DNA of 32,141 nt from positions 1-32,141 of the forward strand of contig JAYMTA010000295.1 of assembly GCA_036897625.1 (NCBI GenBank), read 5' to 3'. This document shows, in pieces, positions 8,675-20,300 of this stretch. The translations under genes were made by a program, and so were the position numbers. The DNA comes from Pelargonium cotyledonis. Taxonomy: Eukaryota > Streptophyta > Magnoliopsida > Geraniales > Geraniaceae. A model generated the notes under the pieces. The model was not told the DNA's origin. It did no database searches and saw only the letters and a list, made by a program, of their open reading frames with translations. The first letter of the stretch is position 1, and the number at the start of each line of letters is the position of its first letter.

Positions 8675-11207
8675 ATGCGCGCCACTACCACCAATTTCTT
8701 CTTCGTCCTCTTCTTCTTCTTCTCTCATTTTCTACGGTTAGCTCGCTCTCTCTCCAAGCTCTCTGTTTTCGCTTTGGCTCCACAGAAAATCCAGATGGAC
8801 ACCTCCTCCTCCTCCTCCTCCTCCCCTGCCCTCCATCATGTTCCTGTTCTTCTCGATTCGCCGTCCGGTTGTTTCACGCTCGATTCGGTGCGAGACTCTC
8901 TCATCCGACAAGAGGACACCATCGTCTTCTGCTTGATTGAGCGAGCCAAGTTTCCGATCAACTCCAGATCTTACGACGAGTCCTACGCCAATATTCCGGG
9001 ATTTTCTGGTTCTTTGCTTCAATACTTCGTCAAGGAAACTGAAGCTCTCCAAGCTAAGGTATTGTTACTATTTTTTTTTTCTGCTTCGATCTCGAGGAAT
9101 GTGTTTTTGCTTCCTGGCTAATAATTCTGGTTAATATTTTGTTGACTTGACTCCATGTGTTTGTGTATTGATTGTTGCGTTATTTCAAGTTTTCAACCAC
9201 ATTAGAGGCCATGGATTTGGTCAGAAGGAGTTTTTGAGATTCATTAATTCTCAAAATGCTCATGAAAAATGAATTCGATTGAGTCTTGGTGATGATATGG
9301 TAGGGTTGGTTGGAATTAATGTTCCATTTCTATCTATATGTATTTACATCTTTTAATGACTTTGGAAGGACATTTGAGAGTTGGTTAACTGGTGGGAAGA
9401 CCAAGTGGACCTAACAAGTGGGAAGACATTATATTAATAGTCAAAAAAGGATAGCTAGCTTTGTAGTGTCATAATGTCATTTGTTAAATATTGTGAACTT
9501 ACACCATTGATTGATGCTGAAAATGTTAGTGTTAATGATATTTGCTTTTGAGGGAGGGGGCTTGTGGGTCAGGGGTTTACATATTAGATGTTATCAATTT
9601 GAGTCATTCAAATAAGGAAACTTTACTTAGGTCATACATGTATGTATAGACTATAGGTTGTATCTAGGCAATAGAATGCCAAGTTTGCTATGTGTTCATT
9701 CATGCACTTTGGCTCTGTGGTGTATGGCAATTTTGTTTTGGATATGTGAACACTATATGGTGGTTTGAGGGTTGAAATGAGATAAGGAAATGAAAACAGA
9801 GAAGCAGAAGTTAATAAGATCAGAGCAACTAATTGATAGCAAGCTGCAGTTTTACATGTCTGGTTTTGATACAAATGTGTAAAGAACCAACTCAACTAAA
9901 AGCTTAAGCTGATAGTTGAAGATCCAATACTAGTTTTATACTCTAACATGCCCTCACGTGCAAGCCTATTTTTGTTTTGCATGTGGCTTATGCACAGACC
10001 CGACCTTTAGTCACCAATGCTCTGATACCATGTAAAGAACCAACTCAACTAAAAACTTTAGCTAATAGTTGAAGGTCCAGTACTAGTTTTATACTCTAAC
10101 AAGAAGATGTGTTTCAGTCTGGTATAAAACATGCCTGGTATGTTACTACAGGTTGGACGATATAGAAACCCAGAAGAGCAGCCTTTCTTCCCAGATGATT
10201 TACCATCCTCCTTGGTGCCACCACAAAGCTATCCACAGGTGCTTATTGTTCTCACTAACTGTGCTTTTTCGCCTTTGTGTGTTGTGAAGTTGGATGCAAG
10301 AGCTTCAGTTTTCATTTTAAAGTTTAAAACAAATCTAATCCGAGTGACAGATTTTATATCCTGCAGCTGCTTCTGTTAACGTAAACAAGATGATTTGGGA
10401 TTTTTATTTCACCAAACTTCTCCCATTGTTTGCTGCGGAAGGTGATGATGGCAACTACGCATCTACTGCAGCTTGGGACCTGGAGTGTTTACAGGTAATG
10501 AATGGTGTAGAAGCAATGATTTCATTGCTAGTTATTTCATTACTTGTACTGAAGCTTTGGTAGAAAGACAAAGCCTTCTTCTATGTAAATGTACCATTAA
10601 AACATAATGGTTTCTTGCATGCAGGCCCTCTCAAGAAGAATTCATTACGGAAAATTTGTAGCTGAGGTCAAGTTCAAAGATTCCCCTGCAGAATATGAGC
10701 CTGCAATTCGTGCTCAGGTAATCATAGATTCAATGTTATTTCTCAGTATGATATACATATCTTAAAGACAAATTAGAAGTTAAAATTTAGATTTATCAAC
10801 ATCATTTGAAGTCGTAAGAAACAGAAACCTTGAGTTACATGCATCTATATGGAATGTATACTCTTAACAAGTAAAAGACAAATACAACTTAATTTCTGTT
10901 TAGCAAATCTTTCTTGCGATCAAGCAACTGTGTGGCTATTCTAACATGTCTCGCGTTGTGTTTGAGATTTATTCAGGATAGAGATGCATTAATGAAACTG
11001 TTGACATTTGAGAGTGTGGAGAAGATGGTGGTACAGAGGGTTGAGAAGAAGGCGAGGGTGTTTGGGCAACAAGTGAGCTTCAATGGCACTGTTGACAACG
11101 GAAAGTACAAGATCGATCCATGCGTAGTTTCTCGACTCTATGAAGAATGGGTAATGCCTCTCACCAAACTTGTTCAAGTTGAGTACCTCCTCCGTCGGCT
11201 TGCCTGA
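8675..11207 (+). CDS. CM2: Chorismate mutase, cytosolic CM2 type
   Basis: Exons are 8675(or 8795)-9058, 10152-10238, 10351-10494, 10625-10717 and 10977-11207, all phase 0. From the ATG at 8795 the product is 272 aa, close to known cytosolic CM2 (about 265). From 8675 it would be 312 aa. The enzyme rearranges chorismate to prephenate, the committed step to phenylalanine and tyrosine. Family signatures are LIRQEDTIVFCLIERAKFP, GDDGNYASTAAWDLECLQ, SRRIHYGKFVAEVKF and the C-terminal PLTKLVQVEYLLRRL. In the short numbering Arg38, Arg169/170 and Lys175 correspond to the active-site Arg/Lys set of the AroQ-fold eukaryotic enzymes. No plastid transit peptide is evident, which argues for CM2 rather than CM1/CM3. 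Exon 3 must start at 10351, because the stronger-looking AG at 10365-10366 would break the frame. I favour the start at 8795 because the extra 40 codons derive largely from a TTC repeat. Confidence 0.93.
8804..8824 (+). repeat. In-frame (TCC)7 microsatellite encoding polyserine
   Basis: Seven TCC codons follow directly after Met-Asp-Thr of the favoured chorismate mutase start. A related TTC-rich tract at 8696-8725 lies just upstream. The polyserine run is likely length-variable between alleles. It falls in the non-conserved N-terminus, before the catalytic fold. Confidence 0.9.
9878..10101 (-). mobile_element. Miniature LTR retrotransposon (TRIM/SMART type) in chorismate mutase intron 1
   Basis: Two direct repeats of exactly 71 bp, 9878-9948 and 10031-10101, differ at about five positions. 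Both begin TGTAAAGAACC and end CTCTAACA, the TG...CA termini of LTRs. Between them are only 82 bp. Directly against the right repeat, 10019-10030 reads GCTCTGATACCA. This is the reverse complement of TGGTATCAGAGC, the primer-binding site for plant initiator tRNA-Met. On the minus strand the left repeat is preceded by ACGTGAGGGCA, a short polypurine tract. The element is therefore a complete non-autonomous LTR element in antisense orientation to the gene. It has no coding capacity. A clear 5-bp target duplication is not evident (AAATG left, AGAAG right). Its right edge is about 50 bp from the intron acceptor at 10151. Confidence 0.88.
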
Positions 11208-12960
11208 TATATATCTAATCTTCACATTGTTGTTAATTGAACACATATGGATGTACAATTTGGTTCCAATTCGGGTTTTATTATACTGATGTAATAATCA
11301 TTCATGCTAATATTTGACAATATATATGATTAATCTCCATATTGGGGCCTATGTCAATCCCATCTGTTTGCTTCAAAGTTGTTGTATTGGTTTTAGCTTG
11401 AAAATTTCTTCAGCTCCAACATAGAATTTGTCTTGCACAATGATCAATCTTCAATTTTGTAGTTTAACATAGGTGTTCAGGTGAGGTGTTCGTCCAACTT
11501 GAATGACCAGTATGATTGTTCAACATAGCCCCTTAACATAGTATTTCAACCTTGATGTAGCGGCCCTAAAAGCTCGAATTGTAGCATCACTCCATGTCCA
11601 CCATGTCCAAACTCGATGTTCATCCATTGATGGAGGCATGCAAATTTTTGGGCACACACTCGGATCTTTCACTAACAATGTGTTAAACTTATGCAAGCTC
11701 CATGAATCTGGGAGCAATGACCTTGCAACCTCTAATTTGCCCCCAAGAGTATAAGCCTCAGCTTCGTTGTCCCTAGGACACCGACTTAGAATATTGATGG
11801 ACAACTACCATTACATAGGGAGAAGAAGACAACAGAATTATAGTGAGCTCTTTTGAAACATTTCAAATAGGTGAATAACCTAGTTTCACAATTGAGAAAT
11901 AACTCGAAAGCTAAGTATAATCTTGTAAGATTAATGGAAGACAACATAGAAGGTTCTCATCCTCTCCAACCTTGTCATCTTTGGAGACAATCTAAAGCCC
12001 CAATATAGCTTACAACATATCAACTGAAGACCGCCCAAGACCAAGTGAGTCCAGTCATCTTGGTTTTGCTTTTCCAACAATTTCAATTCACGGGAGAGAT
12101 TTCCCTCATATTAAAAAAAAAGGACATTCGAGCTCAAAACGACCCCCTCAAAAGGAGGATGCCAATTCCTTGAGTCTTTGTAGATCATTACGAAAGATTA
12201 ACACTGAAATAAATGGTCAAATGAAATTCACACTTGCTCCTACTCCTCTCATTGAGATTAGAGTAATGAGGAGATCAAGATATATTGACGATTGTGATTC
12301 AATGAACACATAGAGCACTCACACCTACCAACTAAGCTCCATCTCATAACCTACAAAAATCTCAACTCAACCTTTCAACCCTAACCCAATTTGTTACAGA
12401 GGATGGGGAGAGAACCCATCACAAAAATGTTGTGGCGATGGTCTCATTCGTGACCAAGTCATACACGTGGGTGACAATCTAGAACTCATCTATATAGATG
12501 GAGAGAAAATAGTTACTTATATGTTTCACGTGCATGAGTCAAGATAGATGTTTAACAATCTTTCTTATAAAAGTAAAGTTTTTAGAAAAGATCCTCCTGA
12601 ACATGTCCCAAAACATAATGAAGTAAATGTCTCGATTGTTGTTCATTTATGCCAAAAGCTTTGTTCGTCTTTGCCACGCTAGATCATTATCGTCTTCATG
12701 AACCATTCTTCGAGATAGTGGACAACAACAATTAGATTAAAAATATTCTTATATATGTTTTTATGATTTCAAATTTGGGTTCAATGGTAAAATTTTCACA
12801 TGATCAGTTGATCTACACAACAAACATGCTCAAACTCAAGATCATAAAAAAAATCTAAAACGTTTAAACCGTTTGACCCGCCATGTCGAATGATAACCAC
12901 TACTAAATTCTTATTTGTTTAGGGTAAGATAGTAAAATGCTTATGTGCAACTACCTTGTT
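11208..12960. other. Intergenic region without a supportable gene
   Basis: The first few hundred bases are presumably the chorismate mutase 3' end. A minus-strand frame at 11804-11520 encodes 94 residues with protein-like composition (Trp- and Pro-containing, e.g. WTWWTWSDATIRAFRAA). I recognise no family and see no splice context, so it may be a decayed gene or retroelement piece. From 11820 to 12960 I see only AT-rich sequence with no convincing repeat or coding signal. Confidence 0.45.
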
Positions 12961-13189
12961 ATAGGCTCTTTAAATGAGCTGTACAAGAGGCTGGAGCTAA
13001 AAGAAGACATTTTTCCAATTTTACCCAATAATGACTAACCCAAGGAGGTAGTAATTTATCAAACAATGACTAACCCAAGGATAAAATGGTCATTTCGAGT
13101 GGGACCCAATTTTGGCTGCAGAATAAAACAGAGTCATCGAACTGAGTTGAATCATATTTCTGGGAAGGCGAGAAAAAAAGAGAGTATCA
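12961..13189 (+). promoter_or_regulatory. NRPD2 promoter region with a 17-bp direct repeat
   Basis: AATGACTAACCCAAGGA occurs at 13030-13046 and again at 13065-13081, 35 bp apart and on the same strand, a short distance before the CT-rich leader. The paired motif could be a protein-binding element or a small duplication. No TATA box is convincing. Confidence 0.4.
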
Positions 13190-14309
13190 GTACACTCTCA
13201 CTCTCTCTCTCTCCACCCGGTTCGTGCCTGCAACCTATATTTTGCTAACATTTTCTCTGTAAAACCCTAAAAATTGCACACCCATTGTGTATCATCACAG
13301 CTCTGCGATCGCATAGACCCTGTAAGTCCGAGGTTTTAAACCTTACTGATTTCAATCGCTTAAACCCTGTAAGTCTCTCCCTCTCATCTTCCAGTGTTTT
13401 ATGTTGTTTGATCACGATTTTGGGTTCATTTCTGTATGTGCACAATCCAGTAGCTGAAACTATTTCGAGTTTTGGACATTTTGAACGGATTAAACCTTGA
13501 AATTAGTCCATTTATGTATGCGTCTCTTTCTGGACAGCGCTCTACTTTTTTGTTCCAGAAACGAAACCCTGAGACCCCAATATTGTAAGAGATGTTGTAT
13601 ATTATTTGCATGCACATATTGTGTTTCATTTGTTGGGGGGGGGGGGGGGGGGTTGGGTTTCATGGGTTATGATAAGGACTTATTGTACTGATTTCTACTT
13701 AATTTTCAGGGTAATATGTTATGGATTTATTTTCCCAAGTCTCATTTTGGAATGATTTTTAATTTTTAAGAAAAAAGTTGTGAATCTACTATGAAAAAAG
13801 GCTTTAACAGTAGGATGTCTTCAAATGCAATGTGTTACAACCTTAGCTCTGTTATGTAAAGTATGAAAAATGAAATCACTGATAGTTTAATTGTTTCTGT
13901 TTTTTATTTTATATAGTTTTATATAAAATTTGCAAAAAAAAAAAAATACTAATTAGCTGTTGATTTTTTGTTATGGAAATTAGATATCTGAATGATGACA
14001 CTCATTGTTTTCGTAAAAAACAAAATCAGAAAGGGGGTTAGGGTTCCAATATGTTCTGACATGTCAATACTGATTTTTGAACACAAGGACTTCATTTTTT
14101 TAGGGTTTTTGGTTTGTGATGTAATTAAAAGAAAAGACCTCTCAATGTGATTCCATTGGGGTTGCTCAATTTACTCCTTTTAACTGTAATGGTTTTTATT
14201 TCTGCTGCGAAATTAGTACAAAGGCTATGTCTCAATGTATATTGTGTTGTATAGTTGCCTCTGAATACTGATGTCTCTTCTCTGTTTTGTTTTTTTCAGA
14301 GTATATCCA
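13190..14309 (+). other. NRPD2 5' leader exon and leader intron
   Basis: A (CT)n tract at about 13196-13214 and a telo-box AAACCCTAA at 13262-13270 look like a plant leader exon. Two identical candidate donors, CCCT|GTAAGTC, sit 47 bp apart with GT at 13322 and at 13369. A pyrimidine-rich acceptor TTTTTTCAG ends at 14299, ten bases before the start codon. The frame is open through the acceptor, but the residues there do not resemble the family N-terminus. That supports a leader intron of about 930-980 bases. The transcription start is not placed. Confidence 0.55.
13635..13652 (+). repeat. Run of 18 G in the leader intron
   Basis: Eighteen consecutive G residues followed by TTGGG lie inside the presumed leader intron of NRPD2. 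Homopolymers of this length are prone to slippage and sequencing error. A G-rich run on the sense strand could also form a quadruplex in RNA. Confidence 0.95.
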
Positions 14310-17300
14310 ATGGGAGAATCATCAGACACCAAGGCTGACATTGGTATGAGTAGCAAGGGGGGAAAGTATTCAAATGGGTTTGATATGGATACTGATGACG
14401 AGTATGATGACGATGATGAGTACTTTGAACCAACGAATGTGCATGATCTTGGTGAAGAGTTTCTGAAAAACTTTTGTAGACAGGCTGCAACTTCATTCTT
14501 TAACGAATATGGTCTTATCAGTCACCAAATCAACTCGTACAACGACTTTATCAAAAACGGTATTCAAAAAGTCTTTGATTCATGCGGTGAAATTACAATT
14601 GAGCCTGGGTATGATCCATCAAAGAAGGGAGATGGTGGTTGGCAACATGCATCAGTTAGGTTTGGGAAAGTCACCCTTGATCGGCCAACATTTTGGACTG
14701 GTGAAGATTTTGTTGATAAGTCCAAGGAGTATGTGAAAATGTATCCTTGGATTGCTCGGCTTCAGAAAATGACATACTCAGCCAGGATGAAAGTGAATGT
14801 TACTTTTCAGGTGAATGAAATGTTCTCAATCCCTCTCTTGCGTGCTTTGCTATTTTTCCTCCCTTTTCTTAACTTTTATCAAGTTACGATAGATTGATCT
14901 TTTCCTGTTTTTAAGTGGTTGACCTACTAGTTATTGATGTCACTTATGCCATAATTTATGAAAATCCTGAAATTTGTATTATGTTAATTAGTACAAGTTT
15001 ATAATGTTTATAATGATTATGTTCATTTCTTGTTAAAAGTTGACATTATGCTCTTGGAGCAAGTTGCTGCCTTAGTTTGGTTATACTTGTCTGTTTTTGT
15101 ATTTCAAGTTATGTGATACATACTGTGGTTGTATACAAAACAGATGAATATGAGTGCTCTTGAGACTACTTACAGAAAAGAAAGCATAAAAAAACAACTG
15201 TTAAAACTTAAAAGTGAAAATAATCATCTTCCTATAAAGTGATGCTCATTCCAGTGCCAGAACACAAGTAAGAATTCATGTTTGTCTTTTGATGCCTTAA
15301 TAGGAGGCTCTCTTAATTGAAGCATGAAGGAAAGGACACATTCATCTTAATCTTTCTTTGATTTTGTGCTTAGTATCCTCCTGTCTGATGGTCAAACAGT
15401 CAAACATGGTCATGTGGACATGTAATTTCTTAACAACTGATTTTCAAGACTTTATCCTAACACAGACGTTCACATATATATTAGAATGGTGTCAATGTTA
15501 ATGTGCACTCTTATAAAAATACATAACAAAATCTTGCTATATTGTGCAGCTTCTTTCTCCACAACTGATTTACTATTTGTTATCTGAGACAAGCTTTTCA
15601 ATGTTTATTCCATGATATACTGCTGTGTCCTTGTGATTTATCAGGTATATACTCAGAAACTTGTTAGAAGTGACAAATTCAAAACTGGTAAAGAACAATA
15701 TCTTCACAAGGAGGTCATAAGCGAAGATAATAAAGATGTCATTATTGGGAGAATCCCGGTCATGGTGAAGTCTGACCTTTGCTGGATGAATGAAGCAGAG
15801 AAAGCTGATTGCGATTTTGACCATGGAGGTTATTTTCTGATCAAGGGTGCAGAGAAGGTCAGTTTGAAGTTTTTTCAACTCTGTGTGCTTCTGTTATGTA
15901 TCTTGGTTACAGCTTCTATGTTTCAAATTTGTAGCATGAATGTCCAAATCTTCAAATAATGGAACTTCTTAACATACTGAATTCCCCAACAAACTTTTAT
16001 TTGGTACTATGTCGTATAGATTTGTAGATCATACAAGCTATCTAAATGTACTTCTTCTGTCTGATGTGTAATACTAGAACCTTGATCTCATTGTACAAGG
16101 GATATAACAAGTCAATTCAATATATGCACCACCTTTCTCTTCTACTAGGTTTTACCATAACAATAATGCTGTCTATGAGGTATTATTATTTGAAACAACT
16201 TTACCATGTACATTGCAGACATTTATTGCTCAGGAGCAGATTTGCTTGACAAGACTTTGGGTTTCAAGCACTCCCTGTTGGATGGTTGCATATAGGTCAG
16301 ATATCAGGAGGCGAAAAGTATTCCTTAAACTAGTAGATACATCCAAAGTTGAAAATATTGGTGGAGAGAAAGTTCTTTCAGTGTATATCATATCATCAGC
16401 CGAGGTTCCTGTATGGATTTTGTTCTTTGCTCTTGGTGTCACTTCGGACAAAGAAGTTGTGGATCTGATTGACTATAAGGGTGATGATGCCAAAATTTCA
16501 AACATATTGTTTGCTTCAATTCATGATGCAGATGAGAAGTGTGAGGGCTTTAGACAAAGTGGAGTTGCTCTTGGTTATGTTGATAAACTTATGAAAAATT
16601 GCAAATTTCCACCTGGGGAGAGTATCCAAGAATGCTTGACTAATTACTTGTTTCCCAGTCTTAGTGGCCTCAGGCAAAAGGCCAGATTTTTAGCTTATAT
16701 GGTTAAGTGCCTGCTACAAGCCTATACTGGTCGTAGAAAATGTGAGAACAGGGATGACTTTAGAAACAAAAGGTTGGACTTGGCTGGTGAGCTGCTGGAG
16801 AGAGAGTTGAAATTACAGATTCAACATGCTCGGAGGAGCATGATGAAGTCCATCCAGAGAGATCTTTATGGAGATCGTGTTCTGCGTGATATTGAGCATT
16901 ATGTGGATGCATCTATTGTTACGAATGGTCTATCAAGGGCTTTTTCAACAGGAGCTTGGTCACAGCCTTTACGAGCCGAAAGGATGTCAGGAGTTGTGGC
17001 AACAGTTAGGCGAACAAATCCGTTGCAAGCAACTGCTGACATGAGAAAATTACGCCAACGTGTACAGTACACAGGGAAGGTTGGAGATGCCAGATACCCG
17101 TAAGTAATTGTGAACATGCTGTACCCTCCTTTTTTTTTTTTAAGAAGTTATATGTGTTTATTCTTTCTATTTCATTTAGTTAATTTTGTTTGTTCAGTGG
17201 AAAATTTTATATTTCTTTTATAAGTTAACTAACTGCCAAATGTTTTTCCATTGATATTATTCTTGAAGAAAGAAACCTGTTTAATACAATTACAGGTTAG

Positions 17301-20300
17301 GCTTAGTCTTTCAAAATACAAGTCCTTAGCAGACAAAAAGACTGCTAGTAATTTATTCCTTTAAAATTTTATTTTATATCATCTTGCATTGGACTGGAGG
17401 CTAGGACAGATACTAACATAGATACAGTATGGGCAGACGTGTCTCAAATAGTGAGGTCAAGTAACTTTCTTGCTTTGAAAGAGATTTGAGTTGTAATTGT
17501 CCAAAATCTGTTGCAGACACCCTTCCCACTGGGGCAAGGTTTGCTTTCTGTCTACGCCGGATGGTGAAAATTGTGGGCTTGTAAAAAATTTGGCTGTCAC
17601 AGGGCTCGTAAGTACAAATTCACCGGAACCTGTGCTTGACGTTTTGTTCGATTGTGGAATGGAGAAGCTGGTAGATGATACTTACACATCGCTTCAAGGA
17701 AAGGATAAGGTTTTCTTGAATGGGGATTGGGTTGGAGTTTGTGAGAATTCACTTTCATTTGTCATGTACCTAAGAAGTAAGCGAAGGAAGAAGGAGCTGC
17801 CATACCAGGTACTCTCTAATCCTCATGAATTGGTTAGTAGTTAATACTGTCGTTAGGATATCAGTTACCTCTTCACCTTTTCTATAGTGGGTTGCTGAAG
17901 TTGCTAAAAAAGGTTCAAATGGGGGAATCTTTGTACAGTTTCTCTTTTATCTTTCAATATATAGACTTAAAATATGTTACACTCTGTTGTCTCTTACCTG
18001 ATATATTTGATACCCTGTTGCATGTTGCATCCTGTTATATCTGTTAAATTTTGTTTCATACATTGTGTAGATGGAAATTAAAAGAGATGAACACCAGGGA
18101 GAAGTACGCCTATATTCTGATGCTGGAAGGATTCTACGACCTCTATTAGTTGTTCAGAACTTAAAGAAGGTCAAATCATCTAAGGGGACAAATTACACCT
18201 TCCAAACTCTTTTGGACAGGGGAATAGTTGAGCTTATTGGGCCTGAAGAAGAAGAAGATTGTTGTACTGCTTGGGATATTAAGTATCTAATGAAAGGTGA
18301 AGGGAAGAAAGGTACAATGTACACACACTGCGAACTTGATATGTCGTTTTTATTGGGTATGAGCTGTGGTATTATCCCATTTGCAAATCATGACCATGCT
18401 AGGAGAGTCCTCTACCAGTCTGAGAAGCACTCACAACAGGCTATTGGTTTTTCTACTACAAATCCTAACATTAGGGTGGATACTCTGTCTCACCGATTAT
18501 ACTACCCTCAGAGGCCACTTTTTCGAACCATGGTATCGGATTGTCTTGGAAAACCGGGATATCCTCAAGGTCAGCCAAGGCCTGAGTTCTACAATGGCCA
18601 GAATGCTATAGTGGCAGTTAACGTCCACATGGGTTATAACCAAGAAGATTCATTGGTGATGAACCAGGCCTCATTAGAGCGGGGCATGTTCAGGACAGAG
18701 CACATTCGGAGTTACAAGGCTGAAGTGGACAATAAAGAATCAGATAAGAGGCGGAAAATGGAAGATTCTGTCAATTTTGGGAAGATAGAAAGTAAAGTTG
18801 GTCGGGTTGACAGCCTGGATGATGATGGTTTTCCATTCATTGGTGCAAATCTGCAGAGTGGTGATATCGTCATTGGGAGGTGTGCTGAATCAGGTACTGA
18901 TCATAGTATAAAACTGAAACACACTGAGAGGGGCATGGTGCAGAAAGTTGTGCTCTCTGCTAATGATGAAGGAAAGAATTTTGTGGTGGTCTCTCTGAGA
19001 CAGGTAATTGAACTACTTTGAAACCACATTTATATCGTGTTCACTCACAATTTTGTGTGATTACATGAATATGTGCCTACGTACCACGTGTGCACATAGG
19101 CATGCTGGTGAAACTTTAAAGGCCTTGTAGAATGCAAGCATATCAGCTAATGCTGACGATCTTTTGGTATCTGATTCTTGAGACCTTGACATATACTTCA
19201 AAATTCAAATTATAATCCTCATTATAGTTTATTACTTCCTGATGCAGATTCGTTCCCCATGTCTTGGAGACAAATTCTCCAGCATGCATGGCCAGAAGGG
19301 TGTTTTGGGGTTTCTAGAGTCCCAGGAGAACTTCCCTTTCACAATACAAGGAATTGTTCCTGACATTGTAATAAATCCACATGCATTTCCTTCACGGCAA
19401 ACTCCTGGTCAACTTCTTGAGGCTGCTTTGGGAAAGGGAATTGCCTGTGGTGGTAGAATGAAATATGCCACCCCTTTCTCCACTGTTTCAGTTGAGGACA
19501 TCACAGACCAGCTTCACAGGTATTCATATATGTCGCACCTCTCGTATAATCAAGCGTACCTCCCTTTCAATTTTTATCTTGCTTCAGTTAAGAGAGAAGC
19601 AATGACCCAGTGATTTTTAAATTAATCATTCTATAAGACCATACATTTGATCACTGTAGAGACTACAATGACGTTATAGGATGTTCTATATCGCTGTATA
19701 CGTTGGTAATTTATATCTTGATTTGTCCATTTATTATTCAGGTGCAAATGCATTGTTGATGGCTTTGGCACTGTTTCCACTTTAAACTCTTATCTTTTCT
19801 TTGTTTACATGATTTTTCTTCAAGTTTAAGTGACTGTCACGGGCTGTATTTTATGCATTGCAGGGCTGGATTTTCGAGATGGGGAAATGAGAGGGTCTGC
19901 AATGGTCGAACTGGTGAAATGATCCGTTCACTCATATTTATGGGACCAACTTTCTACCAGCGGCTGATCCACATGGCTGAAGACAAAGTTAAGTTCCGGA
20001 ACACTGGGCCAGTCCACCCTCTCACCCGGCAGCCAGTGGCGGACCGAAAGAGATTTGGTGGAATTAAGTTTGGCGAAATGGAACGTGATTGTCTGATTGC
20101 GCATGGAGCGTCTGCTAATCTTCATGAGCGCCTTTTCACACTGAGTGACTCTTCACAGATGCATGTTTGCCAGAGCTGCAAAAACATTGCTAGTGTAATA
20201 CAAAGGACAGTGTCGGGAGGACGCAAGATACGAGGCCCTTACTGCCGGGTCTGTGATAGCGCGGATGAGATAGTTAAAGTCAACGTACCTTATGGGGCAA

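Noticed and set aside
8622..8745. Upstream ORF overlapping the chorismate mutase start (ATG at 8622)
   Set aside because: It lies at or upstream of the likely transcription start, and its Ser run is just the CT microsatellite read in another frame.
8738..9052. Minus-strand 104-codon frame opposite chorismate mutase exon 1
   Set aside because: It is a shadow of the coding exon; its Gly run mirrors the (TCC)n repeat.
10914..10976. N-terminal extension of the last chorismate mutase exon in the open frame
   Set aside because: A clear TTCAG acceptor at 10972-10976 starts the exon at the family-conserved DRDALMKLLTFE; upstream sequence is intron.
14271..14309. Earlier NRPD2 start at 14271
   Set aside because: It lies across a pyrimidine tract and AG acceptor, so these codons are intronic, and the residues do not resemble the family.
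19520..19613. Continuation of the NRPD2 frame after 19519
   Set aside because: Sequence departs from the family at LHR. GT at 19520 and an acceptor at 19863 restore RAGFSRWGNERV, so this stretch is intron.
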